Assembly (NCBI RefSeq): GCF_002233675.1
Contig: NZ_NMUQ01000002.1
Location: forward strand, 512,920-576,919
Direction of reading: 5' to 3'
Origin: Paenibacillus herberti
GTDB taxonomy: Bacteria > Bacillota > Bacilli > Paenibacillales > Paenibacillaceae
DNA length: 64,000 bases
The notes beneath the pieces were generated by a model. The model was not told where the DNA came from. It saw only the letters and a program-made list of their open reading frames with translations, and ran no database searches. A program made the translations under genes and the position numbers. Shown here one piece after another: positions 50,791 through 60,092 of this stretch (positions are counted from its first letter, which is position 1; each line of letters opens with the position of its first letter).

Positions 50791-51531
50791 ATGCATAAAA
50801 AAGCGAAGATATGGCTCGCGACCGGCATTACTGCCGTCGTAGTGCTTGGCGGAGGCGCTTATGCGCTGACGAATGACTATCTGGGCAACAACGTAGAAGT
50901 GGAAGGCGTCATCTCGGCTAGCAACAATGCAGCCAACTCAACTCAGGAGGCCAGCGGCAGCGGAAAGGCTGGAACGTTCGAATCCGCGACCGGAGCAGCG
51001 GTGACCGGTGAGCAACTGAACGGGGAATGGACCATCGCCGATGCGGCTAAAGTATACTTCTCCGTGACAACCTCGCGGGAGACAGTCAACTTTGTTGATG
51101 AGGCGGTCAGCGGGAGCTGGACGTTAAATGTGGATGATCTGTCGCAAACGAAGGCGTCCGGCACGATCGACATGGCTTCCATCGACTCCGGCAACTCGCA
51201 ACGGGATGGACATATTCAAGGCCCAGAGTTTCTTGATGTAGCTCAGTTCTCGCAAGCGACGCTCACCGCTTCCTCCTTTGAAGGCCTGCCGTCCGAGTGG
51301 ACGGAAGGAACGGCTTACGACTTCAACATGACGGGCACTCTTACTGTCCGCGGCGTCGAGAAAGAAGCCGTGTTTGCCAGCAAAGCCGTCTACGAGAACG
51401 GACAGCTAAAGCTGTCGGCTACTACGACCGTCACCTTCGCTGACTTCGGCATGAAAAATCCGCACAACGTCGTGCTGGAAACCGAGAATGACGTCGGTGT
51501 ACGGCTCGAGCTCGTGTTGGACAAGGCTTGA
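50791..51531 (+). CDS. YceI-like secreted or membrane-anchored protein
   Basis: A 246-residue exported protein. It has a basic N-terminus and hydrophobic helix (IWLATGITAVVVLGGGAYAL, about 7-26), then a Ser/Ala/Gly linker. The YceI lipocalin-like beta-barrel follows at about residues 75-246 (GEWTIADAAKVYFSVTTSRE, SGTIDMASIDSGNSQRDGHI, FLDVAQFSQATLTASSF, MTGTLTVRGVEKEAVF, FGMKNPHNVV). YceI proteins bind isoprenoid or amphiphilic ligands, and their function in Firmicutes is unclear. ATG 50791 follows GAGAGGAGATCTCTT. It is transcribed divergently from the two-component system, a frequent kinase/regulator/target arrangement. Confidence 0.88.
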   Translation: MHKKAKIWLATGITAVVVLGGGAYALTNDYLGNNVEVEGVISASNNAANSTQEASGSGKAGTFESATGAAVTGEQLNGEWTIADAAKVYFSVTTSRETVNFVDEAVSGSWTLNVDDLSQTKASGTIDMASIDSGNSQRDGHIQGPEFLDVAQFSQATLTASSFEGLPSEWTEGTAYDFNMTGTLTVRGVEKEAVFASKAVYENGQLKLSATTTVTFADFGMKNPHNVVLETENDVGVRLELVLDKA

Positions 51532-51578
51532 TGAACGCATAGCATAGCTATGACGATATATAACAAGGTTTACGTATA

Positions 51579-51611
51579 GAGCCCCGCCTGCTTTAATCGC
51601 AGACGGGGCTC
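51579..51611. terminator. Terminator between the YceI-like gene and the ACT protein gene
   Basis: Stem GAGCCCCG/CGGGGCTC with an extra CTGC/GCAG pair inside; it lies between two converging genes. Confidence 0.7.
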
Positions 51612-51617
51612 GTTTGT

Positions 51618-51995
51618 TTAAATAAATGGATGACCGGCTTTTTCCAGTGCCGCTTTAGCTTTGTCGATGGAGTGTTGCTTAATCAGCAAATAGTCGGTAT
51701 TAAACGTTGAAATCGCAAAAATGCTAATCTCTTGCTCCGCCAAAGGGTTGGCCAGAGAGGCAAGAATGCCGGTCAATCCGAAGTCCAGCACACCCTCTAC
51801 CTTAATGCATTTCCAATCCTGTTCGATCTCGCCCCCGGTGTTATCCGGTATTACCGATGATGAACAGACTATGGAAAGTTCTTCGTGTGTACGGGAGACG
51901 GAAAAAAATTCACCTTGATCCGCCCAAGACGGCACTTCTGCGCGCGGGGGAAGCTTAACGATGGAAAACGTCGAGTTCAATAATACTAAGTTCAT
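51618..51995 (-). CDS. ACT-domain protein
   Basis: This 125-residue protein starts at ATG 51995 behind GAAGGAGGAATACCC (the frame opens further upstream but without a site). Two ACT-like units are suggested: residues about 1-60 (TFSIVKLPPRAEVPSWADQG, SVSRTHEELSIVCSS) and about 65-125 (KCIKVEGVLDFGLTGILASL, ISIFAISTFNTDYLLIK). This layout is that of the small CASTOR/ACT_7-type proteins found alone in many bacilli; they are thought to bind amino acids. It is a single gene with no operon partner. Confidence 0.82.
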   Translation of the reverse strand: MNLVLLNSTFSIVKLPPRAEVPSWADQGEFFSVSRTHEELSIVCSSSVIPDNTGGEIEQDWKCIKVEGVLDFGLTGILASLANPLAEQEISIFAISTFNTDYLLIKQHSIDKAKAALEKAGHPFI

Positions 51996-52189
51996 GGGTA
52001 TTCCTCCTTCAAAAACAGTCGAAATGTCATCCTTGTTGATGGCTTCTATTTTACCCATAAGTGGGGGAGCGACTCAAGTTAGTCTATTTTCTGAAGCAGA
52101 TTCCATCGGATGGGCTTATTCCGCTCCATTTGGATTCAGAAAGCCCGTTTTTTTAAAAATAGGCTTTAAAATCATTTTTTTGTGTGTAT

Positions 52190-52216
52190 CCCCTCATACT
52201 CTATAGGCATGAGGGG
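52190..52216 (+). promoter_or_regulatory. Inverted repeat and sporulation-like -10 upstream of the GMC gene
   Basis: CCCCTCAT and ATGAGGGG flank an 11-nt centre, immediately before the ribosome binding site of the GMC gene. The stretch CATACTCTA within it fits CATAnnnTA. It could be an operator, a leader hairpin or a sporulation promoter; I cannot decide. Confidence 0.4.
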
Positions 52217-52227
52217 AGAGGTTCTTT

Positions 52228-54081
52228 TTGGGCTGTAGACCTAATAAAAAAATAGTGGATTATATTATTATTGGTGCAGGAACGGCTGGAGGGATTATCG
52301 CTAAAAAACTAACGGACAACCGTCATACTCGTGTTCTGGTTCTTGAAGCAGGAACGAACATGACTAAAGAGTTAAGCAGTCCTAATCTTATAGAATCTCT
52401 CACTAATGCGACCAATAATAAACATTCGTTTAATGTCGCTACAATATTGGAGCAACAAATCCGACGACAGATGATTACAGGCAGCGGACGCGCTATTGGC
52501 GGAAGCTCCGAACATAATGGCATGTATGCTGTACGGGGAAGTAGCGACCTCTATAATACATGGGCAAATCTAAGTGGAAATCCTCTTTGGAGCTATGATA
52601 AGGTCCGGCCGTTATTTAAAGAAAATGAAACCTATACAGGAGCGACACAAAATCCTCAAGAGCGTGGTTTTAAGGGCCCTATATTTATTAGACAACAAAA
52701 TATTCCTAATAATGGATTAATTCAAACCTTAACAGAAGCAACCCACCAGGTTTTTGGCATCCCAATCGAGGAAGATTATAATACAGGAATCAGAGATGTC
52801 GTGTCTTTAAAAGCGCAACTTACTCAAAAAACGGTCAATGGAAAGCTTGTCCGATCATCTACAGCAACAGGATATTTAAACAGAAAGATTGTTACTCAAG
52901 GAAATGAGCTCCATCCAAATGAATTTGGAGTTAAAGATCGAAAATTAATTATTTTAGCTAAAACGACTGTAAATAAAATACTTTTCAAACGCAAGGGTAC
53001 TATTAATATCGCTTATGGTGTTGAGTTTATCAAGAACGGAGTTTGCGAAGTAAGATATGCACGTAAAGGGATTATTGTCTCTGCGGGCCAATTTTCCTCC
53101 GTTATCCTCCAACGATCTGGGATTGGGAAACCCGAGGATTTAGCAAAGGTCGGAATATCCACTTTGGTTAATAGCCCTAATGTCGGTTACAACTTTCAAA
53201 GTCAATATGGTGCAGGTATCGGGATAAGAGTAGAAACGGGCAGACTGCTTCAAGTTATGGCTGCTGATCCGAATGATCCCATTACTCTTAACGCGTTCAA
53301 AAAAGAGGATAACCCGATCGGAGGCAGACGGCTTTTATTGTTAGGTTTACCGATTCCATTCCATATACCTGTTCAGGATGTTTTCGTAAATGAGTGGGAT
53401 TTTGATCCGGCAAAACCAAGCAATGTGATGTCTTTGGGAATCTCCGATTTGAACCCGAGCAGCAGAGGCATCGTCATGATCGCGCATAGCGACCCGGAGG
53501 CTTATCCAACTATTGATTTGAACCCGCTGGGAAATCCTGATGATGTAAATTTCCTTGTGGAAAAATACATGGAGACCCATCAAATGATTGTTAAGGCACG
53601 TCAGCTTGATCCAGAAGGCATCTACGAGGTTGTTTACCCCAGTGAAAGTATATTCCAACTGCCCGATACCGATAAAAGGGCCCAATTAGAAAATTATGTC
53701 AGAGCTTCTTATTTCAATTACTACCATTTCGGCGGACAGTGCAAGATGGGAAAAACAATCCACGAAGGGGTTGTAGACGGGTTCCTGAATGTTTTTGGTA
53801 CGAAAAACCTTAAAGTTGCTGATCTTTCCATTGCTCCGATTTTACCTGATGGTAACCCATCTTTAGGGGCACAAATGATTGGGTTGAATGCAGTCCGATT
53901 TATTAGAAATGAATCACGTAAATCTTGTAGGTCCAGAAATATATCCGGATGCCCGACCAAGAGCAAGTGCTGTAGGAGCGACAGGAGCGGCAAAACCAGC
54001 CACAAAAGGTCGAGTAGTTGCAAACCTACGAGCAATAATCGGTGCAGGCGATCAGGTGCAAAGCGGCTAATTAAAAAATAG
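52228..54081 (+). CDS. GMC-family oxidoreductase with a Cys/basic C-terminal tail
   Basis: This 617-residue FAD-dependent alcohol or sugar oxidoreductase begins with the Rossmann motif DYIIIGAGTAGGIIAKKL, then VLVLEAGT. The GMC signature region is GSGRAIGGSSEHNGMYAVRG, the second is IIVSAGQFSSVILQRSGIGK, and the C-terminal substrate domain carries the catalytic HFGGQCKMG and LKVADLSIAPILPDGNPSLG. A TTG start at 52228 follows GGGGAGAGG. The last about 58 residues (after RFIRNESRK) are Cys/Ser/Arg/Lys-rich and unlike the family. In the +1 frame the same DNA reads VNLVGPEIYPDARPRASAVG, a more protein-like sequence, so a frameshift is possible. The gene is clearly A+T-richer than its neighbours. 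Its substrate is unknown. Confidence 0.87.
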   Translation: MGCRPNKKIVDYIIIGAGTAGGIIAKKLTDNRHTRVLVLEAGTNMTKELSSPNLIESLTNATNNKHSFNVATILEQQIRRQMITGSGRAIGGSSEHNGMYAVRGSSDLYNTWANLSGNPLWSYDKVRPLFKENETYTGATQNPQERGFKGPIFIRQQNIPNNGLIQTLTEATHQVFGIPIEEDYNTGIRDVVSLKAQLTQKTVNGKLVRSSTATGYLNRKIVTQGNELHPNEFGVKDRKLIILAKTTVNKILFKRKGTINIAYGVEFIKNGVCEVRYARKGIIVSAGQFSSVILQRSGIGKPEDLAKVGISTLVNSPNVGYNFQSQYGAGIGIRVETGRLLQVMAADPNDPITLNAFKKEDNPIGGRRLLLLGLPIPFHIPVQDVFVNEWDFDPAKPSNVMSLGISDLNPSSRGIVMIAHSDPEAYPTIDLNPLGNPDDVNFLVEKYMETHQMIVKARQLDPEGIYEVVYPSESIFQLPDTDKRAQLENYVRASYFNYYHFGGQCKMGKTIHEGVVDGFLNVFGTKNLKVADLSIAPILPDGNPSLGAQMIGLNAVRFIRNESRKSCRSRNISGCPTKSKCCRSDRSGKTSHKRSSSCKPTSNNRCRRSGAKRLIKK

Positions 54082-54150
54082 GAAAAGTTTAACTAGCTCA
54101 CGGTGTCGAAGAGTAGATGAATGGACACTTTTATATTATCCCATACAGCC

Positions 54151-54187
54151 AAAAAAGCAGTCTTGCGCATTCGCAAGACTGCTTTTT
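54151..54187. terminator. Bidirectional terminator between the GMC gene and sulfatase
   Basis: Perfect 16-bp stem AAAAAGCAGTCTTGCG with its complement, 4-nt loop, and A/T runs at both sides; it separates two converging genes. Confidence 0.9.
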
Positions 54188-54200
54188 GACCAATTAGCTT

Positions 54201-55709
54201 CTATTCCATGCGCATACGCTTGAACTGCTTCAGCAGACCGTCCTCGTGAAGGACCATCCAGTCGGCAAGCGACTGACGCAGCTCGGCAAGCTTCCCTGCG
54301 TAATCCTCATGCTTGACCAGATTTGTCATTTCATGAGGATCATTTGTCAGATCGTAAAGCTCGTCCATGTCGCCGCAATTGAACACATACTTGTACGTAT
54401 CTTTGCGGAGCATGCGTTGGGTGAACATAGCGCCCTCGAGGCCAGCTCCCTCGGTTACGACGCAATCCGGCCATTCGGCCACAGTCTCTCCGTCCAGCAT
54501 CGGAGCGAACGATCGGCCATCCGATCCTTTTGGAGGGGACCCGGCGCCTGCAAGATCGAGAATCGTCGCATGGATGTCACAAGTGCCAACGAAGCTTGCT
54601 TCCGTCCGTGATTCCTCCAAACCGCTGGCTGGCTTGACGATGAGCGGGATGCGGCAAGTTTCTTCATACATGAAGAACGATTTGTCGCAAAGGCCGCCGT
54701 GGATACCAAGCGACTCACCATGGTCAGCTGTGAAAATAATAATCGTATTATCATACAGATTATGCTTCTTCAAGTAATCCATCAGACGTCCAACCTGGGC
54801 GTCGATGCTGCTCATAGCGGCATAGTAATGTTTGATATACGGAACAAAGTCGGCCCATTCTTTCGTATTTCCTTTTTTAATCTGATGAATGGACGGTTTA
54901 TCCTTATTGTCGTCGTAGAAGTTCGGCCATGGCTCAAGCTCCACATCGCGGTACCAGTTCAGGAATTCCGTTGGCGCAACATAAGGTTCATGCGGTCCCC
55001 AGAAGTTCAAGGAGAAGAAGAACGGATCTTCCCGATCACGGAACTGGTCGATATAGTGAATTGCCCGCTCCGTCAAATAATATTCCACAGAGGACTCGAT
55101 CGGCGAGGTCAATTCGGAAGCATAGTGGAACTCGAAATGGCCGCTGACCTTGTTCTCTTCCTGCCAAGTAAGCCCGTTATCTGCCAAATACTTCTTGAAT
55201 TCCGGGTAACCCATACCTCCGCCGCCATGACCCGCAAAATCGTCGGCTTCATAACCAACGTCTGTAGGCAGCGACCGATTGCCCGCAGCAATATCAGGGA
55301 AGCGGATATAGGCGGTGTTTCCTTGCAGCCATTTGCCTATTTCTGGACCAAAGCCAAGATGCCATTTGCCCGTGTAGCCGATGCTGTAATCCTGCTCCTG
55401 CAATTGTCTGCTGAGCAGCCGCGACGTATCTGGAAGTTCATGTACCATGCTGCCCATGCCGTAGGTATTCGTCTGCATTCCGTGTTTGAACGGATACATT
55501 CCCGTTTGCATCGAAGCCCTTGCCGGTGTGCATACCGGACAGCTTGTGTAGGCATTTTCAAAAACGACGCTTTCTTCCGCCAGTTGATTCAAATTCGGGG
55601 TTTGGCATACTTGCCCGCCATAGCTGCGCAGCGTATCGACCCGCTGCTGATCCGTTTGGATGAATAGGATGTTCGGACGGCTTGGCGATTGTTCATTCTT
55701 ATGCGACAT
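54201..55709 (-). CDS. Sulfatase of the alkaline-phosphatase superfamily
   Basis: A 502-residue arylsulfatase-type enzyme. The N-terminal metal site is NILFIQTDQQRVDTL, the active-site motif CTPAR (Cys60, within PVCTPARASMQTGMY) is the one converted to formylglycine, and TGKWHLGF and IIIFTADHGESLG complete the site. No signal peptide is visible, so it may act inside the cell on imported sulfated sugars. Maturation would need a formylglycine-generating enzyme or anaerobic maturase not present in this window. ATG 55709 follows AGGAGGAACGACC. A cre-like site lies about 90 bp upstream. It is a single gene; the substrate (polysaccharide or choline sulfate, for example) is undetermined. Confidence 0.92.
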   Translation of the reverse strand: MSHKNEQSPSRPNILFIQTDQQRVDTLRSYGGQVCQTPNLNQLAEESVVFENAYTSCPVCTPARASMQTGMYPFKHGMQTNTYGMGSMVHELPDTSRLLSRQLQEQDYSIGYTGKWHLGFGPEIGKWLQGNTAYIRFPDIAAGNRSLPTDVGYEADDFAGHGGGGMGYPEFKKYLADNGLTWQEENKVSGHFEFHYASELTSPIESSVEYYLTERAIHYIDQFRDREDPFFFSLNFWGPHEPYVAPTEFLNWYRDVELEPWPNFYDDNKDKPSIHQIKKGNTKEWADFVPYIKHYYAAMSSIDAQVGRLMDYLKKHNLYDNTIIIFTADHGESLGIHGGLCDKSFFMYEETCRIPLIVKPASGLEESRTEASFVGTCDIHATILDLAGAGSPPKGSDGRSFAPMLDGETVAEWPDCVVTEGAGLEGAMFTQRMLRKDTYKYVFNCGDMDELYDLTNDPHEMTNLVKHEDYAGKLAELRQSLADWMVLHEDGLLKQFKRMRME

Positions 55710-55790
55710 GGTCGTTCCTCCTAAATATCATTTGAATAGAGCAGACAGAGCCTCGTGTACCATCGCTTCACCTAGAGAATCGCTCTTGGT

Positions 55791-55804
55791 CGCAAGCGCT
55801 TTCA
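55791..55804 (-). promoter_or_regulatory. cre-like site upstream of the sulfatase gene
   Basis: On the minus strand TGAAAGCGCTTGCG matches the catabolite-responsive element pattern TGWAANCGNTNWCA except for the last base. It lies about 85 bp upstream of the sulfatase start and suggests control by CcpA or a LacI-family repressor. Confidence 0.55.
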
Positions 55805-56043
55805 GATCGTGAAAAAAAGAGAGTAACTCCTTTCACTCACAACTGTTACACCCCTATGCTACCTGTCGGGATGTTCAATTGTAAATTTGTGAATCCTGCT
55901 TTTGTTGGTCGCTTTTTACATTATGCTGCCTCATAGGGCAGGTTGAGCTAAATATGTCATTCATGACTTAGCTTGTCGTTTTTTACATTCGAGCCCCCGC
56001 ATCCCTTGTCCTTGCTGGATTCCTGCATTCATTATCAAAAATA

Positions 56044-56096
56044 GAATAAGCCACTTCCTCCGAAAAAAATGTTTCCTTCCAGGGAGTGGCTTATTC
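56044..56096 (-). terminator. Hairpin after the heterodimeric ABC exporter genes
   Basis: A perfect 12-bp stem GAATAAGCCACT/AGTGGCTTATTC with a long loop is followed on the minus strand by TATTTTTG. It probably ends the ABC operon. The remaining part of the gap 55710-56141 has only the cre-like site and no gene. Confidence 0.5.
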
Positions 56097-56141
56097 ATGA
56101 TAGTCACAGTTGAAACTATTGCCTTACTTATTGGAACCCAC

Positions 56142-58031
56142 TCAGCCGACCTCTTCGCCGTACCAGAGTTGGCGGAAGCTGTCGCTTGTGCGCAATAGCT
56201 CCTCCGCATTACCCTCAGCCTCTATCCGTCCATTATGAAGGACGATAATGTGATCCGCATGCGCAAGCGCGGCTTTGCGGTGGGAGACAACGAGACAGGC
56301 GGCATTGCCGCGCTCCTCGAACAGCCGCTCCCACAGACGGCGCTCCGTCTCCACGTCCAACGCGCTGGACAGATCGTCGAATACGTACATTTGCGCATCC
56401 CGCACCAGCATCCTTGCCGCAGCTGTCCGCTGGGCTTGCCCGCCGGACAGCTTGACGCCGCGTGGACCAACCATCGTATCGAGGCCTTGCTCCAGCCCGC
56501 CGATGTCATCCTCCATAACGGCCGCATGCAGCGCTCTGGAAAGGCTGCCCGGACGCTCCGGCTGGCCGAGCAAAATATTGTTGCGAAGCTGATCGCTATA
56601 AAGCCGTGGAATCTGAGCCGTATACGCGCTCTGCGGCGGGACAAAGAAATCGGCGGGACGTTCGACCCGCTCGCCATTCCAGTTGATCTCTCCAGCCTCC
56701 GCGGGCAGCAGCCCAAGGAGCGCTCGAACGAGCGTCGTTTTGCCGCTGCCGATCATGCCCGTCACAACGGTAAAAGATCCGGCTCGCAGCGTCAGATCGA
56801 TATCCTCGATGCCACGACCCGTCTCTGGGAAGCGATAGGATAGTCCGCGCACCTCCAATATTTCCAGCGGCGGCGCCTGATAAACAGGGATGAGCAACTC
56901 GTCCTCTATCGAAGCCATGATGGCCGGCGATTCCTTACTCTCATCGCCTGAGGCCATATCTCGCGTTGCGATGCTCCCTGCTGATGAGTCCGACTTGCGT
57001 CCGTTTGCTGCCGCACCGTCACCCTCTCCGACTCGCCGCTTGCCAATCCCGATATAAGCCGCTTTTGTGAGCAGCGATGCCGGTGCTCCCTGCAACATCG
57101 TCTTAATCCGCTCGAAGCTGACCGCCATCTGTTTGTAGTAGGTCATGAAATTGCCCAAGTTGGAGATCAACTGGGTGACAAAGGTCAAATAATAAACGAA
57201 TAGCGACAGATCACCAACGGTGAAGTCTCCGCTGCGCATCTTGTAACCAGCAAGCACCAAGATCAACCCAGTTCCCAGATTGACAGAATTCGTGAATACC
57301 GAGGTTAGCGTCTCTGTCAGCAGCTTATCCTTAACCATCGAATCGCGCCGATGCTCGCTAAGCTGTACAAAGCGATCTACGATGCGCTTTTCTGCACCGG
57401 CAACCTGGATCGCCTGAACGTTAGAGAACATCTCGCTGATTGCGCCCGTCACCTTAGCGGTAGACTCACGGCTTGCTGCACGGTACTTCTGGATGCGCGC
57501 CGTGGCAATCTGCGCAGCAGTCACGACAAGAATGAGCGGTACAAATACGAGTACGGTCAGCTGCAGATCGATGGACACCAAAATCCAGCTTGCTACAGCG
57601 ACGAAGCCGACCAGGCCAAGCATGTCGACCGACCAGCTTACCGCATCCTCCGACTGCTCGACATCATCACGGAAATTGCTGATCGCCTCTCCCGGCGAGG
57701 AAGGAATCGCGCGCGCTCCCGGCTCACGCAGAACATGAGCGAGCATATTGCGGCGCAGAAGCATGCTGATGCGGGTGCGCACATTCACATCCGTCAAACA
57801 TCCAAGATAGATCAGTGCAATGCGACCGAGCGCGGCCGCGACGAGCAACGCTGCAATCGCCCATACGCCATAAGGGAGAGAGTAACTCCCTTCCAGATGA
57901 TCAAAAAATGCCTTGGTCAACAGACCGGGGACGAGCGGGACCATATGAATCAGTGTCCAGACGAGCAGATTAAGTAAATAATAGCCGGGTCGGTACCGGA
58001 TCATCCGCCAGAAGAAATGCCTTGTTTTCAT
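56142..58031 (-). CDS. ABC exporter subunit 2 of a heterodimer (degenerate Walker B)
   Basis: This 629-residue half transporter has six helices in residues about 15-300 and an NBD with Walker A GMIGSGKTT and an intact signature LSGGQAQR. Its Walker B reads YVFDDLSSALD, so the catalytic Glu is replaced by Asp. Between the helices and the NBD lies an insert of about 60 residues (EGDGAAANGRKSDSSAGSIA and onward), low in complexity. The gene overlaps the preceding subunit gene by 4 bp (ATGA), so the two proteins are made together. The asymmetric pattern matches heterodimeric exporters such as BmrCD, in which one ATP site is inactive. Confidence 0.9.
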   Translation of the reverse strand: MKTRHFFWRMIRYRPGYYLLNLLVWTLIHMVPLVPGLLTKAFFDHLEGSYSLPYGVWAIAALLVAAALGRIALIYLGCLTDVNVRTRISMLLRRNMLAHVLREPGARAIPSSPGEAISNFRDDVEQSEDAVSWSVDMLGLVGFVAVASWILVSIDLQLTVLVFVPLILVVTAAQIATARIQKYRAASRESTAKVTGAISEMFSNVQAIQVAGAEKRIVDRFVQLSEHRRDSMVKDKLLTETLTSVFTNSVNLGTGLILVLAGYKMRSGDFTVGDLSLFVYYLTFVTQLISNLGNFMTYYKQMAVSFERIKTMLQGAPASLLTKAAYIGIGKRRVGEGDGAAANGRKSDSSAGSIATRDMASGDESKESPAIMASIEDELLIPVYQAPPLEILEVRGLSYRFPETGRGIEDIDLTLRAGSFTVVTGMIGSGKTTLVRALLGLLPAEAGEINWNGERVERPADFFVPPQSAYTAQIPRLYSDQLRNNILLGQPERPGSLSRALHAAVMEDDIGGLEQGLDTMVGPRGVKLSGGQAQRTAAARMLVRDAQMYVFDDLSSALDVETERRLWERLFEERGNAACLVVSHRKAALAHADHIIVLHNGRIEAEGNAEELLRTSDSFRQLWYGEEVG

Positions 58032-59833
58032 GCCAGCACCTCTTCCATTCCGACGGCTAACATGCGGCTGAAGCGCGATTTAGGGTCCGCAGCCAACTGC
58101 TCGCGCTCGCCGCTCTCCAGCATTTGTCCGTTCTCCAGGATAAGAATTCGGTCAGCCCGCTGAACAGTTGCCAACCGATGGGCAATAATGATACAGGTTT
58201 TCTCTTCCAGCAGACGCGAAATCGCCGCCTCGATCCGTGCTTCCGTCATCGGGTCAAGCCGCGAGGAGGCTTCGTCGAGAATGACCAGCCCAGGATTCGT
58301 CAGAAATACCCGGGCAAAGGCAAGTAGCTGTGCCTCTCCAGCCGAAAGACTTCCGCCGCCGGAAGCGAGCACCGTGTCCAGCCCCTCCGGAAGCGTGTCA
58401 TGCCAGGCTCCGAGACCCAGCTCATGCAGCACTGCGGATATACGGTTGTCGGGAATACTACTGTCGAACAACGTCAGATTGTCCCTCACCGTTCCTTCCA
58501 AAATTTCAATGTTCTGCGTCACCATCGCTACTTTGCGACGCAGCTCATGCAGCTTGAAATCCCGAATATCCGTGCCATTCAGATGAACGCCGCCCTTTTG
58601 CGGATCGTAGAACCGCAGCAGCAGACGGGCTAGCGTCGTCTTGCCGCTTCCTGTGCGGCCGAGCAGGCCGAGAGTCTGGCCGGGCTCCAGCTTCAGTTGC
58701 AGCCGATGCAGCGTATTGCGGCTGCCTTCTTCGTAAGCGAATTCCAGATCGCGGAATTCCACGGACAGAGGGCCGTCCGGCAAGTTCGCACCCGGGCCGT
58801 CCTGAATTTTCGACTTAGTCGCCAGCAGCTCGCGCACGCGAATCAGGCTGGCGTCGGCCTTTTGCAGGTCCTCCAGCTGGGTTCTGATCTTCTCGATCGG
58901 CTTGGCAAGCAGCTCTGTATAATAGAACACCAAATAGATGGAGCCGATGGTCAATCCTCCCTGCCCGCTCTTCCAAAGCCAGGCGCAGACGAGAAATGCG
59001 ACTGCATTGCCGAGCGCAAAGACGAGAATCGTCGTGCTCCACATGGTAGCAAAGCCTAGAAAAGCCCGCAGCCGAAGCGGCAGCATACGACGAGTAAAAT
59101 CGTAGAACCTGTTCATGACATAACCGGCCGCACCGTTGGCGCGAGTGTCCTCCGTCCCCTCCAGATGCTCCCCGATAAAGCCGTAAAACTCGGCGGTCAT
59201 CTCTCTCCACCGTTTCCATAGCTGCACCGAGTATCGCCGAATCCACTGGATGACATATACCGCACCCACGACAAAAAGAGTCATAGCTAGGCCGATCCAC
59301 ACATTCTCGCGATACAGCAGCACCAAAATACCGAGCATGAGTACGAGATTGCCCGCCAAATGGATGATGAAGCTGGAGAAAAAATTCGCCAGTGCGTTTA
59401 CATCGCCGTCCACCCGCTCAATCAACGCGCCGGAAGTTTGGGTCTTGTGAAAGCTCATGTCCAGAGACAAACAGTGCTCTGCCAGCTCCGCGCGCAGTTT
59501 GTTGGTCGTCGTCCAGCCCAGATTCTCGCTGAAATAGGATGCAGCGACCGATATGCCCTGCTGTAGCAGGGAGAATAAGATAAAAAAGCCGCCCGCGTAG
59601 TACAGCGCTGACAAATTGCCATCGCCCTGGGCCGTGTCGATGAAATATCGGATAATCTGTGGATTTACAAGCTGGAGTCCAATCGAGAGGAGCAACAGGA
59701 TGCTCAGCCGGATCAGCAGCCGCTTCTGCGGAAACACATAGTGAAGGAGCATTTCCTTATACACGGCCCAGCCTCCCCCGGCCCTCTTTCTCCCTTTCTT
59801 TTGTTCCCCTGGCACACGAACACTTCCTTCCAT
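58028..59833 (-). CDS. ABC exporter subunit 1 of a heterodimer (degenerate signature)
   Basis: This 601-residue half transporter, first gene of the pair, has six helices (residues about 40-330). The NBD has Walker A GRTGSGKTT, Q-loop MVTQNIEILEGTV, a degenerate signature LSAGEAQL in place of LSGGQ, intact Walker B LVILDEASSRLD and H-loop IAHRLATV. Together with the partner gene at 56142 this gives one consensus ATP site (this Walker B plus the partner LSGGQ) and one degenerate site (partner Asp plus this LSAGE). ATG 59833 follows GGAATGGAAGGAAG. It is a likely multidrug or peptide exporter of unknown substrate. Confidence 0.9.
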   Translation of the reverse strand: MEGSVRVPGEQKKGRKRAGGGWAVYKEMLLHYVFPQKRLLIRLSILLLLSIGLQLVNPQIIRYFIDTAQGDGNLSALYYAGGFFILFSLLQQGISVAASYFSENLGWTTTNKLRAELAEHCLSLDMSFHKTQTSGALIERVDGDVNALANFFSSFIIHLAGNLVLMLGILVLLYRENVWIGLAMTLFVVGAVYVIQWIRRYSVQLWKRWREMTAEFYGFIGEHLEGTEDTRANGAAGYVMNRFYDFTRRMLPLRLRAFLGFATMWSTTILVFALGNAVAFLVCAWLWKSGQGGLTIGSIYLVFYYTELLAKPIEKIRTQLEDLQKADASLIRVRELLATKSKIQDGPGANLPDGPLSVEFRDLEFAYEEGSRNTLHRLQLKLEPGQTLGLLGRTGSGKTTLARLLLRFYDPQKGGVHLNGTDIRDFKLHELRRKVAMVTQNIEILEGTVRDNLTLFDSSIPDNRISAVLHELGLGAWHDTLPEGLDTVLASGGGSLSAGEAQLLAFARVFLTNPGLVILDEASSRLDPMTEARIEAAISRLLEEKTCIIIAHRLATVQRADRILILENGQMLESGEREQLAADPKSRFSRMLAVGMEEVLA

Positions 59834-60092
59834 TCCGTAACTCTATCCCAGCCGTGAGGAACGCGTCAATGGCGAAATTGGCCTAAATTGAATTGACCGC
59901 TCCGTACATATTTATTTTCCTGTAATTGGGCATTATTCCTCACTTAGGATTTTGTCCAGGTTCCGATTCTCAACGATTTCAGCGTCTGCAACGGGCAAGA
60001 GGTTGGAAGGGATATCCAGCATCCCATAGATGCTAAACAAGGGGGCGAACCGTTATAATGAGGCTTACGAGTTTAGAAAGGGGAAATACAAC

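Noticed and set aside
54699..55667. 322-codon plus-strand open frame
   Set aside because: Antisense to the sulfatase gene; composition typical of a shadow frame.
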